Assembly (NCBI RefSeq): GCF_013602415.1
Contig: NZ_WPAG02000003.1
Location: forward strand, 558,001 to 622,000
DNA: 64,000 nucleotides
Source of the DNA: Rhodococcus sp. B50
GTDB taxonomy: Bacteria > Actinomycetota > Actinomycetes > Mycobacteriales > Mycobacteriaceae
Direction of reading: 5' to 3'
Shown: positions 8,562 to 18,025 of the stretch, one piece after another
Position numbering within the stretch: the first letter of the stretch is position 1
Layout: each line of letters begins with the position of its first letter
Position numbers and translations under genes: made by a program
Notes under the pieces: model-generated
Told to the model about the DNA's origin: nothing
Databases searched by the model: none
The model's input: the letters and a program-made list of their open reading frames with translations, nothing else

Positions 8562-9386
8562 TCACCGTGCTGCTGCGACAGCACGGCCGTGGTGGTCTCT
8601 CACCCCCACTCGGTTCAACAGCGCCTCGTGGCGCTCGATATCGGTAAGCCACAACCGGTTCGACCCGTCCGCGGCGAAGAGACGCCCGACGAGATCGTCG
8701 TGCACCGGCGGCCCCGAACGGCCCTTGTTCGAGCCGCGTTTCTTGCCGAAGGCGCTCCACCAACGGTTTTCGGAGCAGATCCGCCAGGCGGTGCGGTCCG
8801 ACATCGACTCACCCGCATCGCGGGCCTCGTCGGCGAGAAACCGGTAACCGAACTCTTCGGTCCTCGCGGTGGGCGTCGAACAGGGCGTTCGCCCGATACG
8901 CCTCCTCGAGCTCGGCATCGGTGATCGGATCGGCCAGCCACAGGTAGTACGGCTGGCGGGCGATCCTCAGGACCCGGCACATCCGCCACGACGGGAATCC
9001 CGCCGGCGGCCAGCTCGCGGACGAGCGGTGGGGGCACCTCCCGCTTGCGGGGGAACATCATTTCCCGGAAGACTCGCCTGCGACAGATACGCCGCGGCCC
9101 GGCGCAGCACCTCGGTCTCCTGCTCGAGCAACCGGATCCGCTTTCGCAGCTCACAATTTTCTCTGGACTCTTCGTTCGTCGTCCCTGGCTTGATACCGTC
9201 CTCGACGTCGGCCTTTCGCAGCCAGTTGGTCAGGCAGGATTCGCTGATGCCGAAGTCCGCGGCGATCTGCCGCAGATGCTGGCCCGGTTCGCGGTTGCGG
9301 GCCACGCGCACGACGTCGTCGCGGAACTCTTTCGGGTAGGGCTTGGGCACGGGGTCCATCCTTCCAGCAGTGCCTGACGGCACCAC
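8562..9386 (-). pseudogene. IS3-family element remnant, OrfA plus 5' part of OrfB
   Basis: OrfA reads from about 9359 (MDPVPKPYPKEFRDDVV; HTH IAADFGISESCLTNWL; leucine-zipper-like coiled segment). OrfB follows in other frames: YRFLADEARDAG, WRICSENRWWSAFGKKRG, then LWLTDI before the sequence diverges near 8600. The catalytic DDE core is therefore absent. Frame changes beyond the single programmed -1 shift are needed, so it is dead. Confidence 0.7.
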
Positions 9387-9515
9387 AGTTCAGATGTCAC
9401 CCGATCGTGCAGCAGTCCCTCGGCAGTGATCACCTTCCAGCAGCTCACCGCTTCAAACTGCGCCTGGATCGGTAATGTCTCAGTGACCACCTGCCAGTCG
9501 CTTCTTCGTGTCGGA

Positions 9516-10290
9516 TCAGGCCCGACTCTCCCATGAGGTGATGTCGCCGACGTACTTGGTGTTCGGTGCCTTCGCGGTGAAATCCCGCCGGATCAGGTCC
9601 GGCACCGGCGTCGCGGAGGGAGCGGGGACCGTGGTGCGCACCGGTTTGCGCAGGTGCACCCCGACGATCCCGTTCTCACGCATCACCCGTTCGACCCGCT
9701 TGTGGTTCACCTCGATCCCGACATCGCGCAGCTCGGCCGTGATGCGCGGGGCACCGTAGGTGCCGTCGAAGTCGGCGTGGATGGCGCGGATCCGTGTCGC
9801 GAGCTCGTCGTCGGCGCGGGCGCGTTCGGCCCGGGCCGGTGCGGCGGCGAGCCACCGGTAGAATCCGGACCTGAATACCTCGAGGATCTGGCACAGCCAC
9901 TTCACCGGAGCGGTGTTGCGGTGGTCGTCGACGAACTCCGAAGCGGCTCACCAGTTGGTCTCGCCCGCGAAATATTTCGCGGCCCTGCACAGGATCTCCC
10001 GTTCGGCCTCGAGCTTGCGGATCTGGGCCTTGAGCTGCCTATTTTCTTCCTCCAACACGGAGTCGGACGATACCTCGCCTTCCGGGATGCCGGCCGCGCC
10101 GGCCTGCTGGTCCGCAGCTCGGTCGTGGAGGTACCGGTGCGTTTGCGTTCCGCACGAACCCAGTTGCGTAGAGTCTCGCGGCTGACCCCGAGGTCGTTGC
10201 CGATGCCGTCGAAGGTGTGGCTCGGATCGGACAGATACAACGCGACGGCATCGGCCTTGAACTCCGCCGAGTACGCCTTCTTGATGCGAT
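9516..10290 (-). pseudogene. Second IS3-family remnant, frameshifted OrfA and truncated OrfB
   Basis: OrfA (10290-9950) shows KKAYSAEFKADAVALYLS and an HTH (GIGNDLGVSRETLRNW), then changes frame near 10130 to the zipper ENRQLKAQIRKLEAE. OrfB (9905-9516) gives GFYRWLAA, GTYGAPRITAELR and NHKRVERVMRENGI and is cut right after KYVGDIT, before most of the DDE core. The OrfA start codon is missing where the intact IS110 element adjoins, so that later insertion probably broke it. Confidence 0.7.
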
Positions 10291-10372
10291 GAAAGGGGCG
10301 GGGCCTCCCGCTCCTCGTGGTTCCCGGCGAATGCTGGGGGTGTCACGTTCGAACACGACGAAGGAGGCCCCT

Positions 10373-11404
10373 ATGAGCGAGTATGGCGGAAGACAGTTCG
10401 TCGGGATCGACCTGCACCGACAACGATCAGTGATCGTGCGGCAAACCGATACCGGTGAGCGGCTCGCGGCGGTGCGGATTGTCAACGACCCGGCCTCGTT
10501 GGCGTTGCAGCTCAAGAAGGCCGGAGAACATCCCGAAGTGGTACTCGAGGCCACCTACGGCTGGTACTGGGCGGTCGACGCACTGCAGGCCGCCGGCGCG
10601 AACGTCCACCTGGCACACCCATTGGGTGTCAAAGGATTCCGCTACCGACGGGTGAAGAACGACGTCCGCGACGCCAGTGACCTGGCGGACCTGCTGCGAA
10701 TGAACCGGCTCCCCGAGGCATGGATCGCTCCACCGGTGACACGAGAGCTGCGCGAGCTGGTGCGCTACCGGGCGAAGCTCGTCGCACTCCGGTCGGGACT
10801 CAAGGCACAGGTACACGCCGTGCTCGCCAAGGAAGGCCAGTTGATCCCCGTCTCGGACCTGTTCGGCGTCGACGGCCGCAGGCGACTGGCGAGGATCCCA
10901 CTCGGCGCGGCGTACGCGCAGCGGGTCATCTCACTGCTCGAAGTGATCGACGTCCTCGACACCCACGAGGCACGGTTCACCACCGCGATCGCCGACCAGT
11001 TGCAGAACCATCCCGGCTACCGTGTGATCCAGCAACTGCCCGGCGTCGGCCCAGTGCTGGCTGCGGTGTTCGTCGCCGAGATCGGAGATGCCCACCGATT
11101 CAAGAGTCCGGACCGATTGTGTTCGTGGGCGGGACTGACTCCGCGCCACCACGAGTCGGACACCCTCGTCCACCGTGGGCACATCACCAAGCAGGGCAGC
11201 AAACTGGTCCGCTGGGCAGCGGTCGAGGCCATTCAGCACCAGCCCACCGGAACGAAGATCTCCCTCGACCGTGCACGCATCGAAGATCGCCGCGCCAAGA
11301 ACATCGCCAAGGTCGCCGCGGCACGCAAGCTGCTCACTCTCGTCTACTACGGGCTACGCGACGGGCACATTCGCGCACTGACCCGTCAGAAGGCGGTGGC
11401 GTGA
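10373..11404 (+). CDS. IS110-family transposase, intact
   Basis: 343 residues from ATG 10373, with AAGGAGG six bases upstream. The DEDD catalytic domain is complete: GIDLHRQRS (Asp), VVLEATYG (Glu) and VKNDVRDASDLADLL (Asp pair). The C-terminal transposase_20 domain holds LPGVGPVLAAVFVAEIGD and the SWAGLTPRHHES segment expected of the Ser domain. IS110 elements lack terminal inverted repeats, so element ends cannot be fixed by eye; they probably lie near 10290 and 11450. It is the only complete transposase in this IS block. Confidence 0.9.
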   Translation: MSEYGGRQFVGIDLHRQRSVIVRQTDTGERLAAVRIVNDPASLALQLKKAGEHPEVVLEATYGWYWAVDALQAAGANVHLAHPLGVKGFRYRRVKNDVRDASDLADLLRMNRLPEAWIAPPVTRELRELVRYRAKLVALRSGLKAQVHAVLAKEGQLIPVSDLFGVDGRRRLARIPLGAAYAQRVISLLEVIDVLDTHEARFTTAIADQLQNHPGYRVIQQLPGVGPVLAAVFVAEIGDAHRFKSPDRLCSWAGLTPRHHESDTLVHRGHITKQGSKLVRWAAVEAIQHQPTGTKISLDRARIEDRRAKNIAKVAAARKLLTLVYYGLRDGHIRALTRQKAVA

Positions 11405-11993
11405 GCACCTCGGGCGCAGCACGCGCACGGCCGCTGAATAGTCTGACCCCCGTAGTGGCGTGGTCGCGGATTTGATTGGCCTCGCGTGTTGCCAGCGCAC
11501 CGCTCCATGTCCGCCTCATGGCCGGACGAAGGGATGACCGGCAGCCGAGGGATTCGGCCCTGCCCCAACCCCATACACATCACACTGGAGACCTCGCCCC
11601 CCACAATCGCACATCGCACCGCACCCCGACTCCCCGAACAAGTGTTCGCCGAGTGGAGGGTCGCCATCAAGATCGTTCGTCCTCGCTACGCTGCGGGCGC
11701 TCCATCTTGAGGTCGACCCTCCACTTGGCGCTGTCCACACGGAGGTCGGAAGAGCCGCCAAACGGGCCCAATCAGCACCTTGACAGGCCCCTCCCCTTTC
11801 AGGGATGACCATTGGTGACATCTCTTCCTCTGGGTCCTTCACGACCCAGTGTTCACGATGTCCTCATTCAGGGGGGGGAGCCCCCTACCTCCCGAGCTAA
11901 CAAACTACCGGTAAGTGTCGCCAGCTTGATGTCAAGGATGGCGATAGCGGTACAGGGACCCGGCCCGACTGTGTATTCGCGCCGGAGCGCCGC
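11405..11993. other. Non-coding IS-edge region
   Basis: 589 bp with no credible gene. It probably holds the right end of the IS110 element and a leftover from another element. It contains a long inverted repeat (11653-11724) and a GAACA-AG-TGTTC palindrome at 11636-11647. It also marks the junction between the first IS block and the more GC-biased block that starts at 11994. Confidence 0.45.
11653..11724. repeat. Imperfect 21-bp inverted repeat
   Basis: Arms 11653-11673 and 11704-11724 match at 19 of 21 positions when one is reverse-complemented (core GTGGAGGGTCG), with a 30-base GC-rich spacer. It could be the end of a small mobile element, a structured RNA hairpin or a terminator. I cannot decide between these. 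Confidence 0.5.
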
Positions 11994-12962
11994 TCAGCGA
12001 AGTAGCGGAGCGAGGCGGGTGCTGACCACCCGGACGTGCTCGGCGACCATCTCCTCGGGCATGCCGCCGACCGAGCCCCACAGGTAGACGGTGTCGACCG
12101 GGGCACCTTCCGTGAGCCCACGAATCCGCTCGGCAATCGCATCGGGCGTGCCGAACCAGAAGTAGGACAGCGGGTTCCGTGCGTCTCTGTCGACGAGGCG
12201 GGCCGGGTCGATCGGCTTCGGTGCCGGCTCCCCGGTGCCGTCGACCATGTGCCGACGGTAGGAATCCACCTGGTAGCCGATGTAGGGCGCCACCAGCGGC
12301 CAGTCTCGCTCCGGATCCTCGGTCACCCATGCCTGCACGCCACCGCCCATCCGGGCGACGGCGAGGTCGTGGCCGCCCTCGGTCAGACCCGCGCGATAGG
12401 CGGTCCAGCTCTCCCGGTTCGGTGTCAGCAGCGGCGCGCCGAGCAGCCCGGCCCGGCGAGCGCCCTGTGGGCCGTGGTAACCGAGCCAGACCGGAATCGG
12501 ATCCTGCACCGGCGCGGGGGTCACTCCGCCCTTCGACCACAGCTCCCGCAGGCGACGGACCATGTCGTCGGTGCGGCCGTAGCGCTGCCGGTCCGATGCG
12601 CCGTACAGCTCGTATTCGGGCTTGCGGTAGCCGGTTCCGATCCCGAGATCCAGCCGGCCGTCGGAGATCAGATCGACCAGCGCGGCCTGCTCGGCGACCT
12701 CGACAGGGGAGTGCAGCGGCGCGATCAGGATCGCGGTCCCGAGCCGGATCCGACGGGTGCGGGCGGCCGCGGCGGCGGCGAAGGTGAGCGGTTGGGTCAA
12801 GTAGCCGTCGTCGAACAGGTGGTGCTCGGAGAACCACACGGAGCCGGCGCCGAGCCGCTCGGCCTCCTCGCACATCTCCAGGGTGAAGGCGTGCAGCCGC
12901 GCGGCCGAGCCCGTCCGGTGCGGCGGGTTGCGCAGGTCGAAGTACAGTCCGATCTCGGTCAC
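11994..12962 (-). CDS. LLM-class (F420-type) flavin oxidoreductase
   Basis: 322 residues from GTG 12962, which overlaps the upstream stop by GTGA. It is a luciferase-like TIM-barrel protein: EIGLYFDLRNP at the start, SVWFSEHHLFDDGYL (EHH motif), RIRLGTAILIAPLHSP and LDLGIGTGYRKPEY. Members use F420 or FMN to reduce or monooxygenate substrates. The N-terminal EHH and glycine-rich strands fit the F420-dependent subgroup common in mycobacterial relatives, but the cofactor cannot be fixed by eye. It is the last gene of the minus-strand operon starting at 18489. Confidence 0.85.
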   Translation of the reverse strand: MTEIGLYFDLRNPPHRTGSAARLHAFTLEMCEEAERLGAGSVWFSEHHLFDDGYLTQPLTFAAAAAARTRRIRLGTAILIAPLHSPVEVAEQAALVDLISDGRLDLGIGTGYRKPEYELYGASDRQRYGRTDDMVRRLRELWSKGGVTPAPVQDPIPVWLGYHGPQGARRAGLLGAPLLTPNRESWTAYRAGLTEGGHDLAVARMGGGVQAWVTEDPERDWPLVAPYIGYQVDSYRRHMVDGTGEPAPKPIDPARLVDRDARNPLSYFWFGTPDAIAERIRGLTEGAPVDTVYLWGSVGGMPEEMVAEHVRVVSTRLAPLLR

Positions 12963-13537
12963 GAGGCAGCTCCGGATGCGGGGTGGGAGGTCGGCGCCGC
13001 GATGTCGGCGGGCCAGAAGGCCGCCCACGACGGGTCCCGTGCGGGCAGTGCCGGCGGGCCGCCGACCCGCCAGCTGTCGAACTCGGCCTGCTGCGGCCGT
13101 TCCAGCAGATCGGCTGCATACCAGTGGTTCTCGATGCGGCGCTCGAACAGCCATTCGCCGTCGACCCGGCGGTAGCGGTCGTCGTAGCGGATGGCCATCA
13201 CCACCCAGCGGTCGTCGACCTCGTGCTCGGCGCGGCAGTAGACCTGGCCGGTGGCGGTCAGCGGCCCGTCGTCGTCCACGTCCGGGCCGAGCTCGACGCG
13301 GTGCCCGCAGATCAGGTGGACTGAGCGGTAAAACCAGCGCAGCTGCGGTTCGATGAGGGCGTGCAGGTTCTCCCGCCCCGAACCGTGGCGGCCCAGTTGG
13401 ACGTCGGGGACGAACAGTGCGAGCCAGGCGTCGATGTCGCGCTGGTCGACGGCGAGCGCGTACCGGATCGGCAACTGGCCGATCTCCAACTGTGCCTCGG
13501 TGCGGGCGAGCCGCCGGGTCAGGGTCGATGGTTCCAT
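12959..13537 (-). CDS. SnoaL-like/NTF2-fold protein
   Basis: 192 residues. The start is ATG 13537 or the adjacent GTG 13540; both overlap the upstream SDR stop. LARTEAQLEIGQLPIRYA, VDQRDIDAWLALFVPDVQ and the later strand block (TGQVYCRAEH, RWVVMAIRYDDRY) match the SnoaL_4 group, a cone-shaped fold used by small isomerases, dehydratases and ring-dioxygenase beta-like subunits. The pairing with SDRs and an LLM oxidoreductase suggests work on a hydroxylated or keto intermediate. The exact reaction is not known. Confidence 0.75.
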   Translation of the reverse strand: MEPSTLTRRLARTEAQLEIGQLPIRYALAVDQRDIDAWLALFVPDVQLGRHGSGRENLHALIEPQLRWFYRSVHLICGHRVELGPDVDDDGPLTATGQVYCRAEHEVDDRWVVMAIRYDDRYRRVDGEWLFERRIENHWYAADLLERPQQAEFDSWRVGGPPALPARDPSWAAFWPADIAAPTSHPASGAAS

Positions 13538-14304
13538 CACTCGCCGCCCGTCAGCATGAGGGTGTCGCCGGTGAGGTAGGCGAGATCGTCGCTGAGGAGC
13601 GCTGCGACGGCGCGGCCGATATCGGTCTCCGGGTCGCCCATCCGGCCGAGCGGCAGTCGCTTGACGTGCTGTTGGAAACGCTCTGGTTGGTCGCGCTCGA
13701 ACTGCTCGGCGGCGGGGGAGAGTGCGGTCGGCACAACGACATTCACGCGGATGCCGTAGCGGCCCCACTCCCTGGCCGCGACCCGGGACAGCCCGCGGAT
13801 GCCCTCCTTGGCGATGGCGTAGGCGCCGAACATCGGCGCGCCGTTGATCGCCGTGCTGGACCCGAAGTTCACGATCGAGCCGCCGCCGCGCTCGCGCAGC
13901 AGCGGCAGCGCCGCCTGCATCGCCCACAGTGCCGCCAGCGGGCCGCTGCACAGCGCGATCTCCACGTCCTCGGCGGTGACGTCGGCCAGCGGGCGCTGGG
14001 TCGAGGACTGGGCGTTGTTGACCAGCCCGTCCAGCCCGCCGAACCGGTCGGCGGTCGACCGGACCGCCCGTTCGATCTGATCTCGTTCGGTGACATCACA
14101 TTCCAGGGCGAGCGCCGTACCGCCGAAGGCCTCGATCTCGCCGGCGACGCTCTCCACCTTGGCCACCGTCCGCCCCGCCAAGCCCACCGCGGCGCCCTCG
14201 CGGGCCAGCGCCAGCGCGATGCCGCGCCCGATGCCCTGCCCGGCCCCGGTGACCAGGACGACCTTGCCCGCCATCCGGCCGGACTGTGAGGAGTCGTTCG
14301 CCAT
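13537..14304 (-). CDS. Short-chain dehydrogenase/reductase
   Basis: 255 residues. Classical SDR: NAD(P) motif TGAGQGIG near residue 20, NNAQSS in place of NNAG, catalytic Ser in NFGSSTA and Tyr/Lys in YAIAK. It interconverts an alcohol and a ketone. It is visibly similar to the SDR at 33615 (shared AKE-RGLS, EWGR, SPA-EQ), so the two probably form a paralogous pair serving parallel pathways. Its start overlaps the previous stop (TAATG), indicating tight coupling. Confidence 0.88.
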   Translation of the reverse strand: MANDSSQSGRMAGKVVLVTGAGQGIGRGIALALAREGAAVGLAGRTVAKVESVAGEIEAFGGTALALECDVTERDQIERAVRSTADRFGGLDGLVNNAQSSTQRPLADVTAEDVEIALCSGPLAALWAMQAALPLLRERGGGSIVNFGSSTAINGAPMFGAYAIAKEGIRGLSRVAAREWGRYGIRVNVVVPTALSPAAEQFERDQPERFQQHVKRLPLGRMGDPETDIGRAVAALLSDDLAYLTGDTLMLTGGE

Positions 14305-15137
14305 TACCTGTTCTCCTGTCTCGATGCTTTCTCGGTGCCGGTCAGCGCTGCGACCAGCGGGGTATCGGCCTGGCGCCGCAGCAGGTACTCCCGGACCGCT
14401 CCACCCGCGGCGTGCACGACCCGGCCGGTGATGTCGCCGGCGTCGTCGGCGACCAGGGCGAGGAGCACACGGGAGACGTGCGCCGGATCCAGGTCCAGCG
14501 TGGCCCCGCTTCGGTTCAGGTGCTCGCGCGACATCCGGGTGCGCGCACCCGGCGAGATCGCGTTCACCGTGATACCGTGCGGCGCACCCTCGTCGGCGAG
14601 CGCCATGGTGACGCCCCAGAGCGCGGCCTTGGCAGCGGCGTAGCCGACGCCAGTGTGATAGCCCAGCCCGAACGCCGCCTCGGAGACGGTGTTGACCACC
14701 CGCCCGTAACCGTGCTCACGCATGGGCGCAAAGGCGGCCCTGGCGACGCCGATGCTGCCGGTCACGGCGGTGGCCAGGCCGCGCTCGAGCTCGGCCTGGG
14801 TCAGCTCGGACACCGGGGTCGGGGTGAGGATGCCCGCGTTGTTGACCACGATGTCGATGCGTCCGAACGTGTCCAGCGCACATGCCACCGCTCGTGCGGC
14901 GCCGGCGAAGGATGCGATGTCGGACCGGTCCGCGACGGCGGTTCCACCCGCCGCCGTGATCGATGCGGCGACTGCACCGGCGAGATCGGCGTCCTCCCTG
15001 GTGGTTCCATCCATCGACACCGAGGGATCGTTGACCACGACCGCGGCGCCCGCCGCGGCGAGAGCGGCGGCGTGCGCGGCGCCGAGGCCGCGCCCGGCGC
15101 CGGTGATCAGCGCCACCCGCCCAACGAGCGGGCTCAT
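14304..15137 (-). CDS. Short-chain dehydrogenase/reductase
   Basis: 277 residues. TGAGRGLG cofactor motif, NNAGIL, Ser in VNTVSEAAF and YAAAK catalytic pair. The N-terminal VVVNDPSVSMDG stretch and overall form resemble the hydroxyacyl-CoA dehydrogenase-like SDRs of the MFE-2/HSD17B4 type found in actinomycete side-chain degradation, which would give a beta-oxidation role. Substrate is not determinable. Start overlaps the upstream SDR stop by ATGA. Confidence 0.87.
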   Translation of the reverse strand: MSPLVGRVALITGAGRGLGAAHAAALAAAGAAVVVNDPSVSMDGTTREDADLAGAVAASITAAGGTAVADRSDIASFAGAARAVACALDTFGRIDIVVNNAGILTPTPVSELTQAELERGLATAVTGSIGVARAAFAPMREHGYGRVVNTVSEAAFGLGYHTGVGYAAAKAALWGVTMALADEGAPHGITVNAISPGARTRMSREHLNRSGATLDLDPAHVSRVLLALVADDAGDITGRVVHAAGGAVREYLLRRQADTPLVAALTGTEKASRQENR

Positions 15138-15913
15138 CGGTCCATGACCGGCTGGTGCATGACCGCGCTGATGCCGGAGTCGACCGGCAGCGCGACCCCG
15201 GTGATGGCGGCGGCGCTGTCGGAGGCGAGGAAGGCGACCGCCTCGGCGATGTCCTCGGCCTCGGCCATCCGGCGCAGCGGCAGCTGCTCCCGGTACTGCT
15301 CGAAGCGTTCGGCGCCGAGGTACGACTCGAAGGCTGGGGTCCGGACCGCGCCGGGAACGACTGCATTGACCCGGATCCCGAACTCCCCGGCCTCGACCGC
15401 CGCCTCCCTGGTCAGCTGAATCACCCCGGCCTTGGCCACGCCGTAGTACGGGATCACCCCCGGCACCTTACGCACGCCTGCCGCCGAGGCGGTGTTGACG
15501 ATGACGCCCCGCCGCTGCGGGGTCATGGCGCGGATCGCCGCCCGCACGCCGCGGAAGGTCGCGCCGAGGTTGCCGTCCAGGCCGTGGTGCCAGACGTCGT
15601 CGTCCGTGTCCGCGATCGACCGGTTCCCGCCGAAACCGACATTGTTGTGCACGATGTCGACGCGGCCGTACCGCGCGAGCACCTCCTCGAACAGCTCGTC
15701 GACGAAGCCCGGGACGGTGACGTCACCGACGATCGGGTGGGCCGTACCGCCCGAGTCGCGGATCAGCTCCGCCGTCGCGCCGGCGCTGGCGGACGAGATG
15801 TCGTTCAGCGCGACGATCGCGCCGTCGCGGGCGAGCAAGGCGGCGGTGGCCTGACCGATGCCGGAGCCGGCACCGGTGACCAGCGCGACCCGCTCGGCGA
15901 AACGTGGTGTCAC
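15134..15913 (-). CDS. Short-chain dehydrogenase/reductase
   Basis: 259 residues. TGAGSGIG cofactor motif, HNNVGFGG where NNAG is usual, VNTASAAG and the YYGVAK catalytic tetrad segment. It is the third of four successive SDRs in this operon, each a different subfamily, suggesting several oxidation or reduction steps on a ring or side chain. A 69-bp gap separates it from the upstream frameshifted SDR. Confidence 0.87.
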   Translation of the reverse strand: MTPRFAERVALVTGAGSGIGQATAALLARDGAIVALNDISSASAGATAELIRDSGGTAHPIVGDVTVPGFVDELFEEVLARYGRVDIVHNNVGFGGNRSIADTDDDVWHHGLDGNLGATFRGVRAAIRAMTPQRRGVIVNTASAAGVRKVPGVIPYYGVAKAGVIQLTREAAVEAGEFGIRVNAVVPGAVRTPAFESYLGAERFEQYREQLPLRRMAEAEDIAEAVAFLASDSAAAITGVALPVDSGISAVMHQPVMDR

Positions 15914-15982
15914 GGGAATGTTCCTCTGCTGGATCGGAAACGCGAAATCGGTTGGCGCTGCGGCGTCGAGCGGGCTGTCTGC

Positions 15983-16817
15983 TCACATGAGCTGGTTCCC
16001 CGCCCCGATCTGCAGGGCGGTGCCCGTGGTGAAGCGCGCGTCGTCGCTTGCCAGGTAGGCGACGTCCTCCGGCTCCTGCATCCCCTGTGGCAGCACCGAG
16101 GCGGTGACATGCCCGAAGAGCCAGATCTCGTGGTCGTCGACGCCGCTCGCGCGCAGCGTGTCCGGGTCGGGCGCCCGGCCCATGGCGGTGCGGACGCCGT
16201 TGGGGTGAATCGTGTTCACCCGGATGTCGTACCGCGCGACCTCGACCGCCAGGGTCCGGCACAGCCCGACGAGGCCGTGCTTGGCGGCGCCGTACCCGCC
16301 GGACTGCGGGTACGGCGCGGTAGCCTGCCGCGCAGCTGGTGAGGATGATCGAGCCGCCGATGCCGGCGGCGATCATGTGCGGCACGGTGGCCTTGACGGT
16401 CTTCCACACGCCGGTGAGGTTGACGTCGATGCAGATGTTCCACAGCTCCTCGGTCAATTCCCACATCCGCCCGCCGGACATGGTGCCCGCGTTGGCGGCG
16501 ACGACATCGAGCCGTCCAAAACGGTCCACGCCCTCGTCGACAACGGCGGCGAGTGCTGCGAAGTCCCGGACGTCGGCCCGGCCCACGACGGCGCCGCGAC
16601 CGGTCTGCTCGATCAGCCGCCGGGTCTCGTCGAGGTCGTCGGCCGTGGCCGTCCGGGGATGACCGCCCGGCATCGGGCCCGCGATGTCGATCGCGATGAT
16701 GTCGGCCCCCTCCTCGGCCAGCCGGAGGCAGTGCGCGCGTCCCTGGCCGCGCGCGGCACCGGTGACGAAGGCGACCTTGCCGTCCAGCCGCTGCACGCGA
16801 TCCCCTGTCGATGTCAC
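15983..16817 (-). pseudogene. Mycofactocin-type SDR, frameshifted
   Basis: The N-terminal two thirds reads GKVAFVTGAARGQGRAH and AIDIAGPMPG, typical of mycofactocin-associated SDRs with tightly held NAD. After about residue 166 the frame breaks. The expected YPQSGGYGAAKHGLVG, containing the catalytic Tyr/Lys, is found in another frame from about 16321, continuing to MNTIHPNGVRTAM and the stop at 15983. One extra base in the run near 16322 explains this. Either the gene is inactive or the base is a sequence error. No mycofactocin biosynthesis genes lie in the window. Confidence 0.8.
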
Positions 16818-16828
16818 CGCAAGTCCCT

Positions 16829-18025
16829 TCAGTCCGTGCGGAGCGCGATGCCCTGGGCGTTGAAGAACAGCCCGCCCGGGGTGAGCAGCGCCGAGGCGGC
16901 GCGGTCGACCTGCCGCCGGCCGGCGTCGCCGCGCAGCTGCAGCACCGCCTCGCGTAGGTGCCCCGCCCCCTGCGAGCCGCCCTCGGAGAGGCTGCCGCCG
17001 TGCGGGTTGATCGGCACGCGGCCGTCGATCAGGACCCGCCCGCGACTCGGGTCCCAGTGCTCGGCGAGGAAGTCACCGGCGGTGCCGGGCTCGCCGAACC
17101 CGTACGACTCCAGGCAGTGCAGGGTGATCAGTGAGAAGCCGTCGTAGGGGAGCAGCACGTCGAAGTCGTGGATGCCGAACTCGCTGCGCGCCAGCAGCGC
17201 CCGCGCCGAGATCGTCTGGCCGGTGTGGTCGAGGCCCGCGGTGAGATGCTCCTCCGGGTGTGCGGCCAGGCCCATCGAGAGTGCGTGCACCAGAACGGGT
17301 CGGTGCGGAAGGTCCCGGGCGTGCTCGGCGGTGGTCACGATGAACGCGTCGGCGCCGTCGATTGGGACGTCCATGTCGTAGAGGCACAGTGGCTCGCGGA
17401 TCATCCGGCCGTCGAGGTAGTCCTCCATGGCCAGCGGGTCCCGCATGACGGCGCCTGGGTTTGCCGCGGCATTGGTCCGGCCGTTGATCGCGACCAGCCC
17501 GAGGTCCTGCCGGTCCCGGCCGAAGGTGGCGAGGTAGCGGGCCGCCCAGGCGGCGTAGCCGGTCGACCCGAACATGCCGTAGGGCTCGGACTCGGTGTGA
17601 CCGTCGCCGAGCAGGGCGCGGCCGTCCGGCAGCCCGGCCGCGGCGCGCTCGCGGAAGAGGCCGCGGCCCATCCGGTACATGGAGTGGTAGACCAGCACGG
17701 CGTTGGCGGTACCGGACCACACCGCGTTGACCGCGGCGGTGAGGTGGTTGCCGATCGGCGGCCGCACCCCCGTCCACCAGGTGACGGCGGGCAGGCCGAG
17801 CGCGGAGACGACGACGGCGGGATCGATGCCGCCGGTGTGCAGCCCGCCGCCGACCACGCCGTCGATCTGCTCGCGGGCGAGCCCGGCGTCCTCGATGGCC
17901 GCGGTGGCGGCCTCGAGGACCATGGCGAGCTCGGTGGTGTCACGGTCGCGGGCGTACGGCGACCGGCCCAGCCCCGCCACGGCGACCTGGTCCTTGCTCG
18001 GATTGCGTTGCGGCATCAGGTTCAC
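16829..18025 (-). CDS. Thiolase-like protein lacking the N-terminal Cys (SCP2/Ltp type)
   Basis: 398 residues from GTG 18025, which overlaps the DUF35 stop (GTGA) and has GAGGAG upstream. It has the thiolase fold and the C-terminal NPHGG...GAGH motif, but where thiolases carry the nucleophilic Cys it has AVTWWTGVRPP. Such Cys-less proteins paired with DUF35 include the Ltp2-type retro-aldolases of steroid side-chain degradation. So aldol cleavage of a beta-hydroxyacyl-CoA is as likely as thiolysis. The adjacent DUF35 gene supports a complex. Substrate unknown. Confidence 0.82.
   Translation of the reverse strand: MNLMPQRNPSKDQVAVAGLGRSPYARDRDTTELAMVLEAATAAIEDAGLAREQIDGVVGGGLHTGGIDPAVVVSALGLPAVTWWTGVRPPIGNHLTAAVNAVWSGTANAVLVYHSMYRMGRGLFRERAAAGLPDGRALLGDGHTESEPYGMFGSTGYAAWAARYLATFGRDRQDLGLVAINGRTNAAANPGAVMRDPLAMEDYLDGRMIREPLCLYDMDVPIDGADAFIVTTAEHARDLPHRPVLVHALSMGLAAHPEEHLTAGLDHTGQTISARALLARSEFGIHDFDVLLPYDGFSLITLHCLESYGFGEPGTAGDFLAEHWDPSRGRVLIDGRVPINPHGGSLSEGGSQGAGHLREAVLQLRGDAGRRQVDRAASALLTPGGLFFNAQGIALRTD

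Noticed and set aside
15134..16817. A single long SDR fusion across two SDR genes
   Set aside because: The long frame results from the frameshift in the mycofactocin-type SDR running antisense-free into the next gene; the true stop at 15983 lies in another frame.
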